A stretch of 64,000 nucleotides of DNA from contig NZ_JAUYNV010000008.1 in assembly GCF_030698125.1 (NCBI RefSeq), positions 1-64,000 of the forward strand. Direction: 5' to 3'. This document shows positions 35,422-44,476 of the stretch, one piece after another (the first letter of the stretch is position 1; each line of letters starts with the position of its first letter). Below the pieces are notes generated by a model, which had not been told where the DNA came from, did no database searches, and saw only the letters and a list, made by a program, of their open reading frames with translations. A program made the translations under genes and the position numbers. This DNA is from Methyloversatilis sp. (GTDB lineage: Bacteria > Pseudomonadota > Gammaproteobacteria > Burkholderiales > Rhodocyclaceae).

Positions 35422-36153
35422 TCAGCTTTCGGTCAGCGTCATCAGGATGTCGGCGTACCAGGCGCAGTTCAGGCCGAGCGCCTCGTCGAGCTTGCGGTCG
35501 CGCGTGCCGACATCAAGCCGGGCGGAATGCACGCCGAGCAACTGCCAGGGCAGATCGCCCTTGGCGACGCTGCCCGCCGGAGCACGCATCACCACCGGAG
35601 CGCCGCTGGTGCCGCGATGGGTGCGTGCGTCGGTCAGAAAATAGCCTTCGCCCTGAAAGCGCAGGCCGAAGGACGACGCAATGACCGCGTGGCGCACCAC
35701 CGGCATGTGGTGCAGCGTGTCGTGAAAGCCGAGCGGGAAGCCGACCACCAGCAGCAGGCTGCCGACCTCGATCTGTCGTGCATCGACTTCCAGATGGGCC
35801 GGCGTGAAGGCGCGATAAACGGTCTTGGCGGGCAGCGCCGCGCGTTCGATTTCGATCACCGCGACGTCGATTTCGCCCGCCGTGTCCTGGCCCTGACGCC
35901 AGATGCTCTTGCCGCCGCGGTACAGCGGGATCGAAAAGCCGGTGGACTCGGCCAGGTTGGCCGAGTCGGTGTGCAGCTCGATTTCGAGGCTGTCCGGGAA
36001 GTGCTTGCTCGGCTCATCGACCACCACGTGGCGGCTGGTGACCAGGAAAAGGCGTTCGTCGCGTTCGAAGAAGAAGCCGCTCGCGTTGGTCAGCACGCGC
36101 GCGCCTTCGAGCGTGCATACGCGCGCGGCAGTCAGCAGTATGGGTTCGATCAT
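35422..36153 (-). CDS. Trypsin-like serine protease without signal peptide
   Basis: A 243-residue protein with a chymotrypsin-fold triad: H in [10 protein letters not shown] in [11 protein letters not shown] in [10 protein letters not shown]. There is no signal peptide, PDZ domain or activation peptide, so it seems to work in the cytoplasm. It is often a family annotated only as trypsin-like peptidase; the substrate is unknown. The TTG one codon upstream of the ATG is less likely. A possible short frame lies 16 nt upstream on the same strand. Confidence 0.78.
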   Translation of the reverse strand: MIEPILLTAARVCTLEGARVLTNASGFFFERDERLFLVTSRHVVVDEPSKHFPDSLEIELHTDSANLAESTGFSIPLYRGGKSIWRQGQDTAGEIDVAVIEIERAALPAKTVYRAFTPAHLEVDARQIEVGSLLLVVGFPLGFHDTLHHMPVVRHAVIASSFGLRFQGEGYFLTDARTHRGTSGAPVVMRAPAGSVAKGDLPWQLLGVHSARLDVGTRDRKLDEALGLNCAWYADILMTLTES

Positions 36154-36747
36154 CAAGGCAGGGACCAGTCAGTGCGCCGTGCGCAGGCGGGTGGCAGGGC
36201 GCAGGCAGAATGCGGAAAGCGCGGAAAACCCTGGAGGCGGCGCGGGATCGTCATTGATGTCGCGCGCTGCCTGAATCATCATTGTGCCCCTCATTGCGGC
36301 CGTGGCGTGTCCGCGACGCGCAAGAAAGCGCTGCAGAAGGCATCGATTCAGGGCATAGTGCAGGGCGGTGTAAATCGGCCGGCGGCGAATGTCGCGCGTC
36401 CAGGACATCGCCCGTTGTATCCGCATTCCGTTCCCACCGGATTTTCACCCTCTGGAATCGGCGTCCCCGAAAGGTCCGTGTGCTGCTTCGGCACTCGCGG
36501 CAGGGATGTCGCAGGACGCCAGCGCTCCGGGATTGCCCCGGGCTTCAGTCCGCAGAGCTCACCCGCCGGTCACCGTGCAGGCCCCGCATCCTTTCGATGC
36601 GGAAAAGCGCGGACGACCCGCCCCAACCTGTCTGTCGGGCAAGTGTGCCTGCAGACCACCGCTGATCAGCGCGTCATCGATCCGGCAGACCCCGGCACCG
36701 GCGCGCGGTCGGCGTGCCCGCACCCAATTCAACCTGGAGATGTACCC
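36154..36747. other. Non-coding gap ahead of infA, with a doubtful small minus-strand frame
   Basis: This 594-base stretch separates the protease from infA. A minus-strand frame at 36169-36426 (85 codons, containing [20 protein letters not shown]) ends 15 nt before the protease start and could be a small co-transcribed gene, but its ribosome site is poor. The rest shows only shadow frames; the infA promoter must lie here but I could not identify its boxes. Confidence 0.4.
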
Positions 36748-37011
36748 ATGGCCAAAGAAGAACTGATAGACATGAATGGCGTCGTGACCGAAGTGCTGCC
36801 GGATTCGCGCTTCCGCGTGACGCTGGAAAACGGTCACCAGATCATCGCCTACACCTCGGGCAAGATGCGCAAGCACCACATCCGCATCCTGGCCGGCGAC
36901 AAGGTGTCGCTTGAACTGTCGCCCTACGACTTCAGCAAGGGTCGCATCACGTTCCGCGAAATCGAAGGTCGTGGCGGTCCTGCCGCCGCGCCGCGCCGCC
37001 GGGTGCATTGA
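36748..37011 (+). CDS. infA: Translation initiation factor IF-1, 87-aa second type
   Basis: An 87-residue single OB-fold factor that occupies the ribosomal A site during initiation. [22 protein letters not shown] begins it (shown in two parts: [11 protein letters not shown] and [11 protein letters not shown]), followed by the [10 protein letters not shown] and [11 protein letters not shown] segments. An extra C-terminal tail [14 protein letters not shown] marks it as the longer paralogue often found in betaproteobacteria next to no ribosomal genes. CTGGAGATG precedes the start. A REP-like repeat follows. Confidence 0.9.
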   Translation: MAKEELIDMNGVVTEVLPDSRFRVTLENGHQIIAYTSGKMRKHHIRILAGDKVSLELSPYDFSKGRITFREIEGRGGPAAAPRRRVH

Positions 37012-37078
37012 TCGGTCGTTGACGGGCCCGCCACGTGGCCGGATCCGGTTTCCGGAAAGCGCGTCCCGGGGCGTCGCC

Positions 37079-37240
37079 CCTTGCGGGAGCGGCAATCCAC
37101 TGCGGGCCCTGCAGCCGGCTCTGCGAGCGGCGACCAAGTGTGGTTTTTGTGGGAGTGGCGTCCCCGCCGCGATACTCACTTTGCACGGCGACCATCGCGG
37201 CACTGATCGCGGCGGGGACGCCGCCCCCACAGGGCTGCCC
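37079..37240. repeat. REP-like inverted repeat A (infA/dksA convergent gap)
   Basis: Arms at 37148-37173 and 37206-37231 pair imperfectly: TGTGGGAGTGGCGTCCCCGC faces GCGGGGACGCCGCCCCCACA around a 32-nt middle. A further unit at 37085-37135 (GGCAATCCACTGCGGGCCC) is shared with copy C. It fills the gap between the converging infA and dksA genes. Confidence 0.8.
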
Positions 37241-37308
37241 TACTGGGGCTGCTCCGTCGGCAGTGCGCCCCTCTCATCGGGGCAAACCGCACCGTAACGG
37301 GGGACGGC

Positions 37309-37755
37309 TCAGCGGCCGCGCATTTTGCGTTTTCGTTCGTGCAGTTCCTGCGCCTCCAGCGACAGTGTGGCCGTCGGGCGGGCGAGCAGGCGGGCGATAC
37401 CTATCGGATCGCCCGTGAATTCGCACCAGCCGTAGGTGCCGTCGTCGATGCGCACCAGCGCCTCGTCGATCGTGTGCAGATGCTTGCGTTCGCGGTCGCG
37501 CACGCGCAATTCCAGTGAATGGTCCTCTTCCAGCGACGCACGGTCCGACGGGTCCGGCGTGCGCTCGAACTCGTGCAGGTGCTGCGTCGTGTCGTGCGCC
37601 GACTGCAGCAACGCATCACGCTCGGCGCGCAGCCGCTGGCGGAAAAAGTCGAGCTGGCCGGCCGACATGTATTCGCTGTCGGGCGCAGCCAGCAGTGCCG
37701 CCTCTGCTTCGGACAACTCGTCCGGGGAGAGAGGAAGGGTGGGGGCAATCGACAT
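37309..37755 (-). CDS. dksA: DksA-type RNA polymerase secondary-channel regulator
   Basis: A 148-residue TraR/DksA protein that works with ppGpp in the stringent response. The coiled-coil tip region and DRASLEEDHSLELRVRDRER are followed by the finger region TYGWCEFTGDPIGIARLLAR and ATLSLEAQE. Only one of the four zinc cysteines of E. coli DksA is kept, as in many alpha- and betaproteobacterial DksA proteins that fold without zinc. GAGGAGG precedes the ATG. Confidence 0.9.
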   Translation of the reverse strand: MSIAPTLPLSPDELSEAEAALLAAPDSEYMSAGQLDFFRQRLRAERDALLQSAHDTTQHLHEFERTPDPSDRASLEEDHSLELRVRDRERKHLHTIDEALVRIDDGTYGWCEFTGDPIGIARLLARPTATLSLEAQELHERKRKMRGR

Positions 37756-37892
37756 GGTCTGCCTCCTCGTTGTGGGTCAGCATGAAAGGTGCGGCACGCC
37801 GGATCCGGCAGCGCCGCGGAAGCGCACAGGGCGACCGTCACGATACACGCCAAAGGCGAAGCTTGTGCGCTACGTATTTGGCGCGCGATGGT

Positions 37893-38627
37893 ATGTTCGC
37901 CGCCATGTCCCGATACCTGCCCCGTGCGCACGCCGACGCAGCGCCGCAGCGCCCCGATTACCGCCCCCGCGCGCCGCGTGCGCCCGGCTACCTGATCGCG
38001 CCGCCCGCGGATTTCGACCGTACCGGCAAGTTCTACATGGGGCGAGAAATTTCCGACGTGATGGGCTGGCGGGCCGCTGACTGGCTGGAGCGCCCCGAGA
38101 GGCTTGAGGAGGAGCGCACCGACCTGCTGGTCGAGGCACTCGACCTTCGGCCCGGCATGGTGATTGCCGACATCGGCGCCGGCACCGGCTACCTGTCGCG
38201 GCTGATGTCGCCCGTTGTGAAACCACACGGGAAGATCATCGCGGTCGACGTGCAGGGCATGATGGTGCTCAAGATCGAGCGGCTGGCGCGCGACAACGGC
38301 TTCGACAACATCGAGGCCGTCCGCTGCCTGGAGCATGACGTGCAGTTGCCGCGAGCGGCGGTCGACCTGGTGGTCATGCTCGACGTTTACCACGAGCTGT
38401 CCTTCCCGTTCGAAATGCTGGCGAGCATCGTGCGCGCGACGAAGCCGGGCGGGCAGATCGTGTTCGTCGAATTCAAGGAAGAAGATCCGGACATCCCGAT
38501 CAAGCCGCTGCACAAGATGAGCGAGGCGCGCGTGCGGCGCGAGGCCACGGTGCACCGGCTGAAGTGGGAGCGCACGATCGACCATCTGCCGTGGCAGCAC
38601 GTCGTCGTGTTCCGCAGGCCGGGTTGA
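37893..38627 (+). CDS. Class I SAM-dependent methyltransferase
   Basis: A 244-residue methyltransferase. Motif I is VIADIGAGTGYLSRL, motif II VDVQGMMVLKIE, motif IV LVVMLDVYHELSFP. The leader FYMGREISDVMGWRAADWLERPER before motif I (written as FYMGREISDVMGW then RAADWLERPER) is typical of a group of small uncharacterised enzymes. Starts at 37893 and 37905 are both possible. The substrate is unknown. It is isolated, 95 nt before the nuclease pair. Confidence 0.8.
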   Translation: MFAAMSRYLPRAHADAAPQRPDYRPRAPRAPGYLIAPPADFDRTGKFYMGREISDVMGWRAADWLERPERLEEERTDLLVEALDLRPGMVIADIGAGTGYLSRLMSPVVKPHGKIIAVDVQGMMVLKIERLARDNGFDNIEAVRCLEHDVQLPRAAVDLVVMLDVYHELSFPFEMLASIVRATKPGGQIVFVEFKEEDPDIPIKPLHKMSEARVRREATVHRLKWERTIDHLPWQHVVVFRRPG

Positions 38628-38722
38628 AACGATTGTTGTCATGGCAGCTCCCACAACAGCGCTTCCGCGTCGTGTTCACCCGTTCTGTATAGTCCGCCCA
38701 CCATCGCTTCAGACCTCGCACC

Positions 38723-39868
38723 TTGCTGAAACTTCTCCATACCGCCGACTGGCAGATCGGCAAGCTGTACGGCCAGTTCGAGCCTGATGACGCTGCATTG
38801 CTCGCCGAGGCGCGCTTCGCGGCCGTCGAGCGGCTGGCGCAGCTGGCCAGCGTGCAGGGCGTGCACATGGTGCTGGTGGCGGGCGATGTATTCGATGCGC
38901 AGGGAGTCGCCGAGCGGACGATCCACCGGCTGTTCAACTGCCTGCGTGGCTACGCCGGGCCCTGGGTGATGATCCCGGGCAACCATGACGCCGCGCTGAG
39001 CGAATCGGTATGGACGCGCGCCGCGCGTCTGGGTGCCATCCCGCCCAATGTCTCCGTCTGCCTCGCACCGGGCGCCGTGCAGTTCGACGCCCTGCGCGTG
39101 GCCGTGCTGGCCGCACCACTGACCCAGCGCATCACGCACAGTGACCTGACGAACGCCTTCGCTGCCATTGACACCCCGGCCGGATTTCATCGCATCGGGC
39201 TGGCGCACGGCAGCGTGCAGGGCATTCTTGCCGACGGCATCGATTCGTCCAATCCGATCGCCGCCGGGCGCGCCGCCGAGGCGCGGCTCGACTACCTCGC
39301 GCTCGGCGACTGGCACGGCTGCCGGCAGGTCGATGCACGCACCTGGTACAGCGGCACGCCGGAAACCGACCGCTTCCGCGCCAATGACTCCGGCCGTGCG
39401 CTGATCGTCGAGCTTGCTTCGCCCGGTGCCGAACCGCTCGTGACGCCGGTCGTGACCGGGCAGTACCGCTGGTTCGACGAGAGTGCGACGCTGCAGGTGG
39501 CCAGCGACATCGACGTGCTGCTCGCCCGGCTGGCCACTTTCGGTCATGCGGATGTCGTGCAGATCACGCTCGACGGCGAGACCGATCTGGCCGGTCACGC
39601 TCGTCTGCGCGATGCCTTCGCGCAGACGCAGGGGCGGGTGCGCAGCTTGACGGTCGATCTGTCTGCGCTGCGCATTGCACCGACCGAAGACGACATCGAT
39701 GCGCTGTCCGCCGACGGCTATCTCGGCGACGTGATCGCCGAACTGCGCACGCTCCAGGGTGACGGCGATGGCGACCGTGCCGGCACAGCCGAAACGGCGC
39801 GTGATGCGCTGGTGCTGCTCGCCGGCCTGCTGCGTGACCGGCGCTCTGCAGGCGGGGGTGCCTCGTGA
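38723..39868 (+). CDS. SbcD/Mre11-like metallophosphoesterase nuclease
   Basis: A 381-residue protein with a TTG start. Metal-binding motifs: HTADWQIGKLYG, LVAGDVFDAQG, IPGNHDAALSE, GLAHGSVQG and LALGDWHG, the calcineurin-like set of SbcD/Mre11/YhaO exonucleases. It overlaps the next gene by 4 nt (GTGA) and so is made with a YhaN-type ATPase. The pair should act on DNA ends; whether it repairs damage or attacks foreign DNA cannot be told. Confidence 0.85.
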   Translation: MLKLLHTADWQIGKLYGQFEPDDAALLAEARFAAVERLAQLASVQGVHMVLVAGDVFDAQGVAERTIHRLFNCLRGYAGPWVMIPGNHDAALSESVWTRAARLGAIPPNVSVCLAPGAVQFDALRVAVLAAPLTQRITHSDLTNAFAAIDTPAGFHRIGLAHGSVQGILADGIDSSNPIAAGRAAEARLDYLALGDWHGCRQVDARTWYSGTPETDRFRANDSGRALIVELASPGAEPLVTPVVTGQYRWFDESATLQVASDIDVLLARLATFGHADVVQITLDGETDLAGHARLRDAFAQTQGRVRSLTVDLSALRIAPTEDDIDALSADGYLGDVIAELRTLQGDGDGDRAGTAETARDALVLLAGLLRDRRSAGGGAS

Positions 39869-42516
39869 AGCTCACGCGCATCCGCATCGAACAGTTCCGG
39901 CAGTTCCGCCAGCCGCTGCAGATCGGCGAGCTCGGCCTCGGCCTCAACCTGTTCACCGGCCCGAATGAAGCCGGCAAAAGCACGGTCGTCGCAGCCATTC
40001 GTGCAGCCTTCTTCGAGCGTCACCGTTCGGGCAGTGTCGATGACCTGCGTCCGTGGGGCGACGCCTCCGCGTCGCCGACGGTCGAACTCGAGTTCGAAAC
40101 CGGCGGCGTCGCCTACCGTCTGAGCAAGAGCTTCCTCGTCCGCAAGCGCTGCACGCTGACCAGCGGCGCACAGCAGTTCGATGGCGCCGACGCCGAAGAC
40201 CGGCTGGCTGAACTGCTCGGTTTCCGCCATGCCGGTCGCGGCGCCAGCGCGGCCGAGCACTGGGGCATCCCCGGCCTGTTGTGGATACAGCAGGGCACGG
40301 CGCACGACATCCGCGAGCCGGTCGCGCATGCCACCGATCACCTGCGCACGGCGCTGAACACCTCGCTGGGCGAAGTGGCCAGCAGCGGCGGCGACGCGGT
40401 GACCGACCAGGTCGAGGCGCTGCGCAACGAACTGCTGACGCCGGCGAACGCCACGCCGCGCGGCCTCTACAAGGAGGCGATCGAGACCGAAACCGGCCTT
40501 GCCGCAGAGATAGCCGCGCTGGATGCCGATATCGCCGCCTACCGCAACAAGGTTGACCGGCTCGCTGCGCTGCGCCGCGAACACGAGGCCGACGACGCGC
40601 AAAAGCCCTGGCTCGCGCTGCGCGCGCAGGAACAGGCGGCGCGCCGCAAGTTCGACGAGGCACAGGCGCTGGGTGCGCGACTGGGCGACGCGCAGCAGCG
40701 CGCACGCGGCTTCGGCGACACGCTGGCGCTGCTGCACAGCCAGCTCGAACGCCACGGCGCGGATCAGCGCGACGTCGAACAGCGCAGCTCGGCGCTGACC
40801 GCCGCAGAAGACAGGCTGGCCGCGGCACAGGCCACGGCGCAGCAGTGGCAGCGCCGCAGCAGCGAGGCGGCGGCGCGCCATGAGGCTGCGCGACATACGC
40901 TCAACCGCGCCCGCCAGCGCGACACCCGGGCCACGCTGTCACGCCAGCTCGACGAACTGACACGCCGGCGCGACGCTGCCCGGACTTCCCTGATGCGGGC
41001 CGAGACCGAAGCCGGCCGCCTGCGCAGCGCGCGCCAGCAGATGGCGGCCACCGAGCTGCGCAGCGCCGATCTGGCCACCCTGCGCGCCCAGCAGCAGGAC
41101 ATCCGCACGCTGCGCCTGCGGCAGGAGGCGGCCGCCACCCGCCTGCGTTTCACGCTCGATGATGGCCGGGTCATCCGGATCGGTGAGGAAAGCCTGACCG
41201 GTGACGGCGAGCGCCTGCTGACCGACGCCACCGCGGTGACGCTGCCTGGCCTCGGCCGGCTCGACATCACCCCGGGCGGCGCCGATCTGGCGGATCTGGG
41301 CCGCCAGGAAGCCGCCTTGCTCGACCGTCACGCAGCGCTGCTGGCCCGCCTCGGCGTCGAGTCGCTCGATGCGACCGAAGCACGTCTGCATAGATATATG
41401 CAGCATCAGGCCGATGCGCAGACCGCCGAGGCCGCGCTCAAGGCGCGCGCGCCGCAGGGACTGGATGCGTTGCGCGGCGAACTGGCGATGCTTGAAGGCC
41501 GTCTGGCCGAAGCCGCGCAGTCGCTGTCGCGGCTGATCGGGGAGCCCGACGACGACGCGGCCCTGCCGTCGATCAACGAGGCCGAGTCGCAGGAGGAGGC
41601 CGCGCGCGCCTCGGCGGCGGATGCGGCGAAACAGCTGGCGGCAGCCGACATCGCCGCGGCCAACGCGCAGAGCGCGGTCGACGCCGCGCAGCGCGAATTG
41701 CGCAGTGCGCAGGCCACCCTCGACGCGCCCGAGCGCGCTGCACGACTGGCCGCCACGCAGCGCGCGCTGAACGAAGCGCTTGCCGGGCAGATGGCCGCCG
41801 ATGCCGACATCGAAGCGCTGACCGCCCAGTGCCGTGATGCGCGCCCGGACATCCTCGAGCAGGACATCAAGCGGTTCGGTGGCAGCGCCGAACAGCTGGA
41901 GCGCACAGCCGGCCTGCGCCGCGACGAACTGACCCGGCTGGAGGTGGAACTGCAGACAGCCGGCGCACAGGGGCTCGACGAGCGGCGCGCCGAGCGTGCG
42001 CGCGACCATGCGCGGGCCGTGCGTCGCACCACCGAACTGCGCCGCCGCGCCGCCGCACTCGACCATTTGCTGACACTGCTGAAAAGTCATCGCAGCGCAC
42101 TGACCCGTCGCCTGCAGGCGCCGTTGCAGAAGCACCTCGACCGCTATCTGCAACTGCTGTTTCCGAACGCGAGTCTCGATATCGACGACCAGCTTGTTCC
42201 CGGTGCAATGACGCGTGCCGGTGCCAACGGTGCAGAAAGCGGCGGCTTCGAGGAATTCAGCTTCGGCGCCCGCGAACAGATGGGCGTCATCAGCCGGCTT
42301 GCCTACGCCGACCTGCTGCGCGAAGCCGGTCGCCCGACGCTGATCATCCTCGACGATGCGCTGGTACATAGCGACGATGAACGACTGGCCCGCATGAAAC
42401 GCGTGCTGTTCGACGCCGCCACGCGGCACCAGATACTGTTGTTCACCTGCCACCCCGAGACCTGGCGTGACATCGGCGTGGCCGCACGGTCGCTCGAAGC
42501 CCTGAAAGCGGCGTGA
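39865..42516 (+). CDS. YhaN/SbcC-like SMC-type ATPase without zinc hook
   Basis: An 883-residue protein with a GTG start. Walker A is GPNEAGKST (about residues 32-40), and the C-terminal head has FSFGAREQMGV in place of the usual signature and Walker B LIILDDALVHSDDERL. The 600-residue middle is a long coiled coil. Unlike SbcC or Rad50 it contains no CxxC hook; only single Cys residues occur (CTLTS, QCRDA). YhaN-type proteins are similar. It forms a unit with the nuclease upstream. Confidence 0.85.
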   Translation: MKLTRIRIEQFRQFRQPLQIGELGLGLNLFTGPNEAGKSTVVAAIRAAFFERHRSGSVDDLRPWGDASASPTVELEFETGGVAYRLSKSFLVRKRCTLTSGAQQFDGADAEDRLAELLGFRHAGRGASAAEHWGIPGLLWIQQGTAHDIREPVAHATDHLRTALNTSLGEVASSGGDAVTDQVEALRNELLTPANATPRGLYKEAIETETGLAAEIAALDADIAAYRNKVDRLAALRREHEADDAQKPWLALRAQEQAARRKFDEAQALGARLGDAQQRARGFGDTLALLHSQLERHGADQRDVEQRSSALTAAEDRLAAAQATAQQWQRRSSEAAARHEAARHTLNRARQRDTRATLSRQLDELTRRRDAARTSLMRAETEAGRLRSARQQMAATELRSADLATLRAQQQDIRTLRLRQEAAATRLRFTLDDGRVIRIGEESLTGDGERLLTDATAVTLPGLGRLDITPGGADLADLGRQEAALLDRHAALLARLGVESLDATEARLHRYMQHQADAQTAEAALKARAPQGLDALRGELAMLEGRLAEAAQSLSRLIGEPDDDAALPSINEAESQEEAARASAADAAKQLAAADIAAANAQSAVDAAQRELRSAQATLDAPERAARLAATQRALNEALAGQMAADADIEALTAQCRDARPDILEQDIKRFGGSAEQLERTAGLRRDELTRLEVELQTAGAQGLDERRAERARDHARAVRRTTELRRRAAALDHLLTLLKSHRSALTRRLQAPLQKHLDRYLQLLFPNASLDIDDQLVPGAMTRAGANGAESGGFEEFSFGAREQMGVISRLAYADLLREAGRPTLIILDDALVHSDDERLARMKRVLFDAATRHQILLFTCHPETWRDIGVAARSLEALKAA

Positions 42517-42583
42517 CCTGAGTGGCCTGCGGACGGCGAGGATGACGCGCTGCAACCGTCGCCGCCTGCACTTGCGGGCCTGT

Positions 42584-42623
42584 GCCAACGGTTCGGGGAT
42601 GAGCGTTGGCAAGCGCCCGAACC
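42584..42623. repeat. Two competing hairpins after the ATPase gene
   Basis: GCCAACG (42584-42590) pairs with CGTTGGC (42604-42610); GGTTCGGG (42590-42597) pairs with CCCGAACC (42616-42623). The stems share bases, so only one can form at a time. The gap of 244 bases before the BLUF gene holds nothing else I can support. Confidence 0.5.
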
Positions 42624-42760
42624 TGTTGTCCGCGCTCCATCTGCAAGCCACCGGATGATGGAACTTCGCTTTATTGCATCGGATCCCAACGGCAACTTAT
42701 GCTTCAATTTTGTGCAGAGCGATTTTCGCCTGCCTGACCATTACCGGAAAGAACCATCCC

Positions 42761-43228
42761 ATGAGCGCTGTCCACCCCACGCGTGGCGATGAGCCGATGC
42801 TGGACCCGCTGCAGCCGCGGCTCTACAACGTTGTCTACTGCAGCCGCTCCGCGCCCGGCGTCGATGCAGCCGATGTCGAACGCATCATCGCGTCATCGCG
42901 GCGGCGCAATCCGGCGTATGGCATCACCGGCCTGCTGGTGTTCGGCAGCGGCGTGTTCTTCCAGTGGCTGGAAGGCCCGCGCGACAGCGTCACCGCGCTG
43001 ATGGAGACACTGAAGGCCGATCCGCGGCACGACACCGTGGTGGAACTGTGCGCGAATGAAGAGGTGCGCGAGCGGCTGTTTCCCGAGTGGGACATGGAGT
43101 TCGTCGAAAGCGCCGATATCCGCGAAGTGCTGCTCGACGCGCTCGACGACGCCGAAGATCCGAAGAGCATCGCCGCGTTGGGTGTGTTGCTGGAACATAT
43201 CGACGGCAGTACGCCGGACACGGAGTAA
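42761..43228 (+). CDS. BLUF-domain blue-light sensor, single domain
   Basis: A 155-residue protein. The FAD-binding BLUF pattern covers residues 20-115: LYNVVYCSRSAPG (photoactive Tyr), RRNPAYGITGLLVFGSGVFF (conserved Asn; shown to the Phe pair), then QWLEGPRDSV (the photoactive Gln) and EWDMEF. A short acidic C-terminal cap follows, with no EAL or other output, so it should signal by binding a partner. The ATG at 42761 is chosen because upstream codons lack family similarity. A coiled-coil protein gene lies 50 nt downstream. Confidence 0.9.
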   Translation: MSAVHPTRGDEPMLDPLQPRLYNVVYCSRSAPGVDAADVERIIASSRRRNPAYGITGLLVFGSGVFFQWLEGPRDSVTALMETLKADPRHDTVVELCANEEVRERLFPEWDMEFVESADIREVLLDALDDAEDPKSIAALGVLLEHIDGSTPDTE

Positions 43229-43278
43229 TCGGGCTGCCAGAAGGCGTGGTCTCCGGTTCCGTTAATGGCTCTGGTGGC

Positions 43279-43998
43279 ATGAACCGTCTGTTCCGACCCC
43301 TGTATCTCCTGGCGTTGCCGGCACTGCTTGTGAGCCTGTCGGGCCGCACGCAAGGCCCCGCGCCGGCGGATGTCCTGGCCGAGCCTGTCCGGCTGCCGGA
43401 AATCCGCAGCGTGCTGCGCTACAACGCCAAGCCTGACGAATTGCCCGAGCCACCTGACACGCTCGATCCGGCCATGCTCAACGAATGTGTCGGGAAGCGC
43501 CGCATCATCGAAGCCGAGCGAAAGGTGCTGGCCGCCTACGCCGGAGAACAGACCGATCAAGCGGCCACACTGAAACCCGATATCGACGCACTGGCCCGGC
43601 AACGCGAGGCGCTGGACGCGCTTGAAGCGACGTCCGTGCAAGAGGGCGCAGAGGTGACTCGCAACGGCGCTGCGATCAACACGCGCCACGCGGCCCTTGA
43701 AGCGGCAATCAAGGCGCCGCCCGCGGACGCCAGACAGGCCGCCGCGCGCAAGCAGTCAGTGGACGCCTTCAACGCCGACGTCAGGCGCCACAACGAAACG
43801 ATTGATGCGCATAACCGTGGGCTGGAGGCGCTTCGGCAGGCGGTCGCGGCGTACAACGAAGCTGTTGGGGCGCTGCGCGCGCGCGTCGATGCGGTCAACA
43901 CACGCCATGCGGACTATGACCAGCGCGTCGAGGCGCATAACCGGATGATCGAGGACTACAGTAAAGATTGCGCTGGTCAGCGCCGACTTCTGCGCTGA
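43279..43998 (+). CDS. Secreted coiled-coil protein of unknown function
   Basis: A 239-residue protein with a signal segment (RPLYLLALPALLVSLSG) and a mature part that is mostly Ala-rich helix with heptad-like spacing and few aromatics. A single Cys near residue 72 (NECVGK) and one near the end (KDCAGQ) could form a disulfide. No family is recognised. It is 50 nt behind the BLUF gene and may share its transcript. Confidence 0.6.
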   Translation: MNRLFRPLYLLALPALLVSLSGRTQGPAPADVLAEPVRLPEIRSVLRYNAKPDELPEPPDTLDPAMLNECVGKRRIIEAERKVLAAYAGEQTDQAATLKPDIDALARQREALDALEATSVQEGAEVTRNGAAINTRHAALEAAIKAPPADARQAAARKQSVDAFNADVRRHNETIDAHNRGLEALRQAVAAYNEAVGALRARVDAVNTRHADYDQRVEAHNRMIEDYSKDCAGQRRLLR

Positions 43999-44009
43999 GC
44001 TTGCTGGCG

Positions 44010-44430
44010 TCAGGGTGGGGCCATCCCGCTGCCGATCCGTGACATGACGTGCCGCATGGCCTGCTCCAGCACGCCGGGGCGAGGTCGAGCTGGCCGATGC
44101 AATTGCCGGTCATGACGCCGGCCAACCCATGCATCGCCGACCGGATGTACAGCGCATCGAGATCGACCAGCGCCTGCTGTTGCGGTGTGTCGCCATGCAC
44201 ACGTCGCAGCACCTGACGCAGGATGTCGAAGGCGTGCGCGGCGTCGCGCACCAGGTCGGGATGCGCGGCAGACGCCGGCCACGGTGTGCTGAACATCAGC
44301 CGGTACTCCAGCGGATGGCGATGCGCGAAATCGAGGTATTGCCGACCCAGCGCGCCGAGATCGTCCCCGGGATCGTCGAACTGCCCGCGCGCGTCGAGGT
44401 GGGATGAAGGTTGAAGTAGACGGCGTCAAC
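44010..44430 (-). pseudogene. TetR/AcrR regulator remnant, frameshifted
   Basis: Part of a TetR ligand-binding domain is readable on the minus strand: LGRQYLDFAHRHPLEYRLMF, then DLVRDAAHAFDILRQVLRRV and ALYIRSAMHGLAGVM. The C-terminal tail VLEQAMRHVMSRIGSGMAPP is in another frame, so a frameshift lies near 44075-44085. The N-terminal DNA-binding helix-turn-helix is missing; the upstream bases belong to the next plus-strand gene. It cannot encode a repressor. Confidence 0.75.
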
Positions 44431-44476
44431 CCAAGGCGTCGATCACGTCACCCTGACCCTGATGCGAGGTTTCGTC

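Noticed and set aside
34282-37011. Open frame of 909 codons on the plus strand
   Set aside because: It runs antisense to the glycosidase and protease genes and only its last 87 codons (infA) show family motifs; GC-rich DNA keeps such shadows open.
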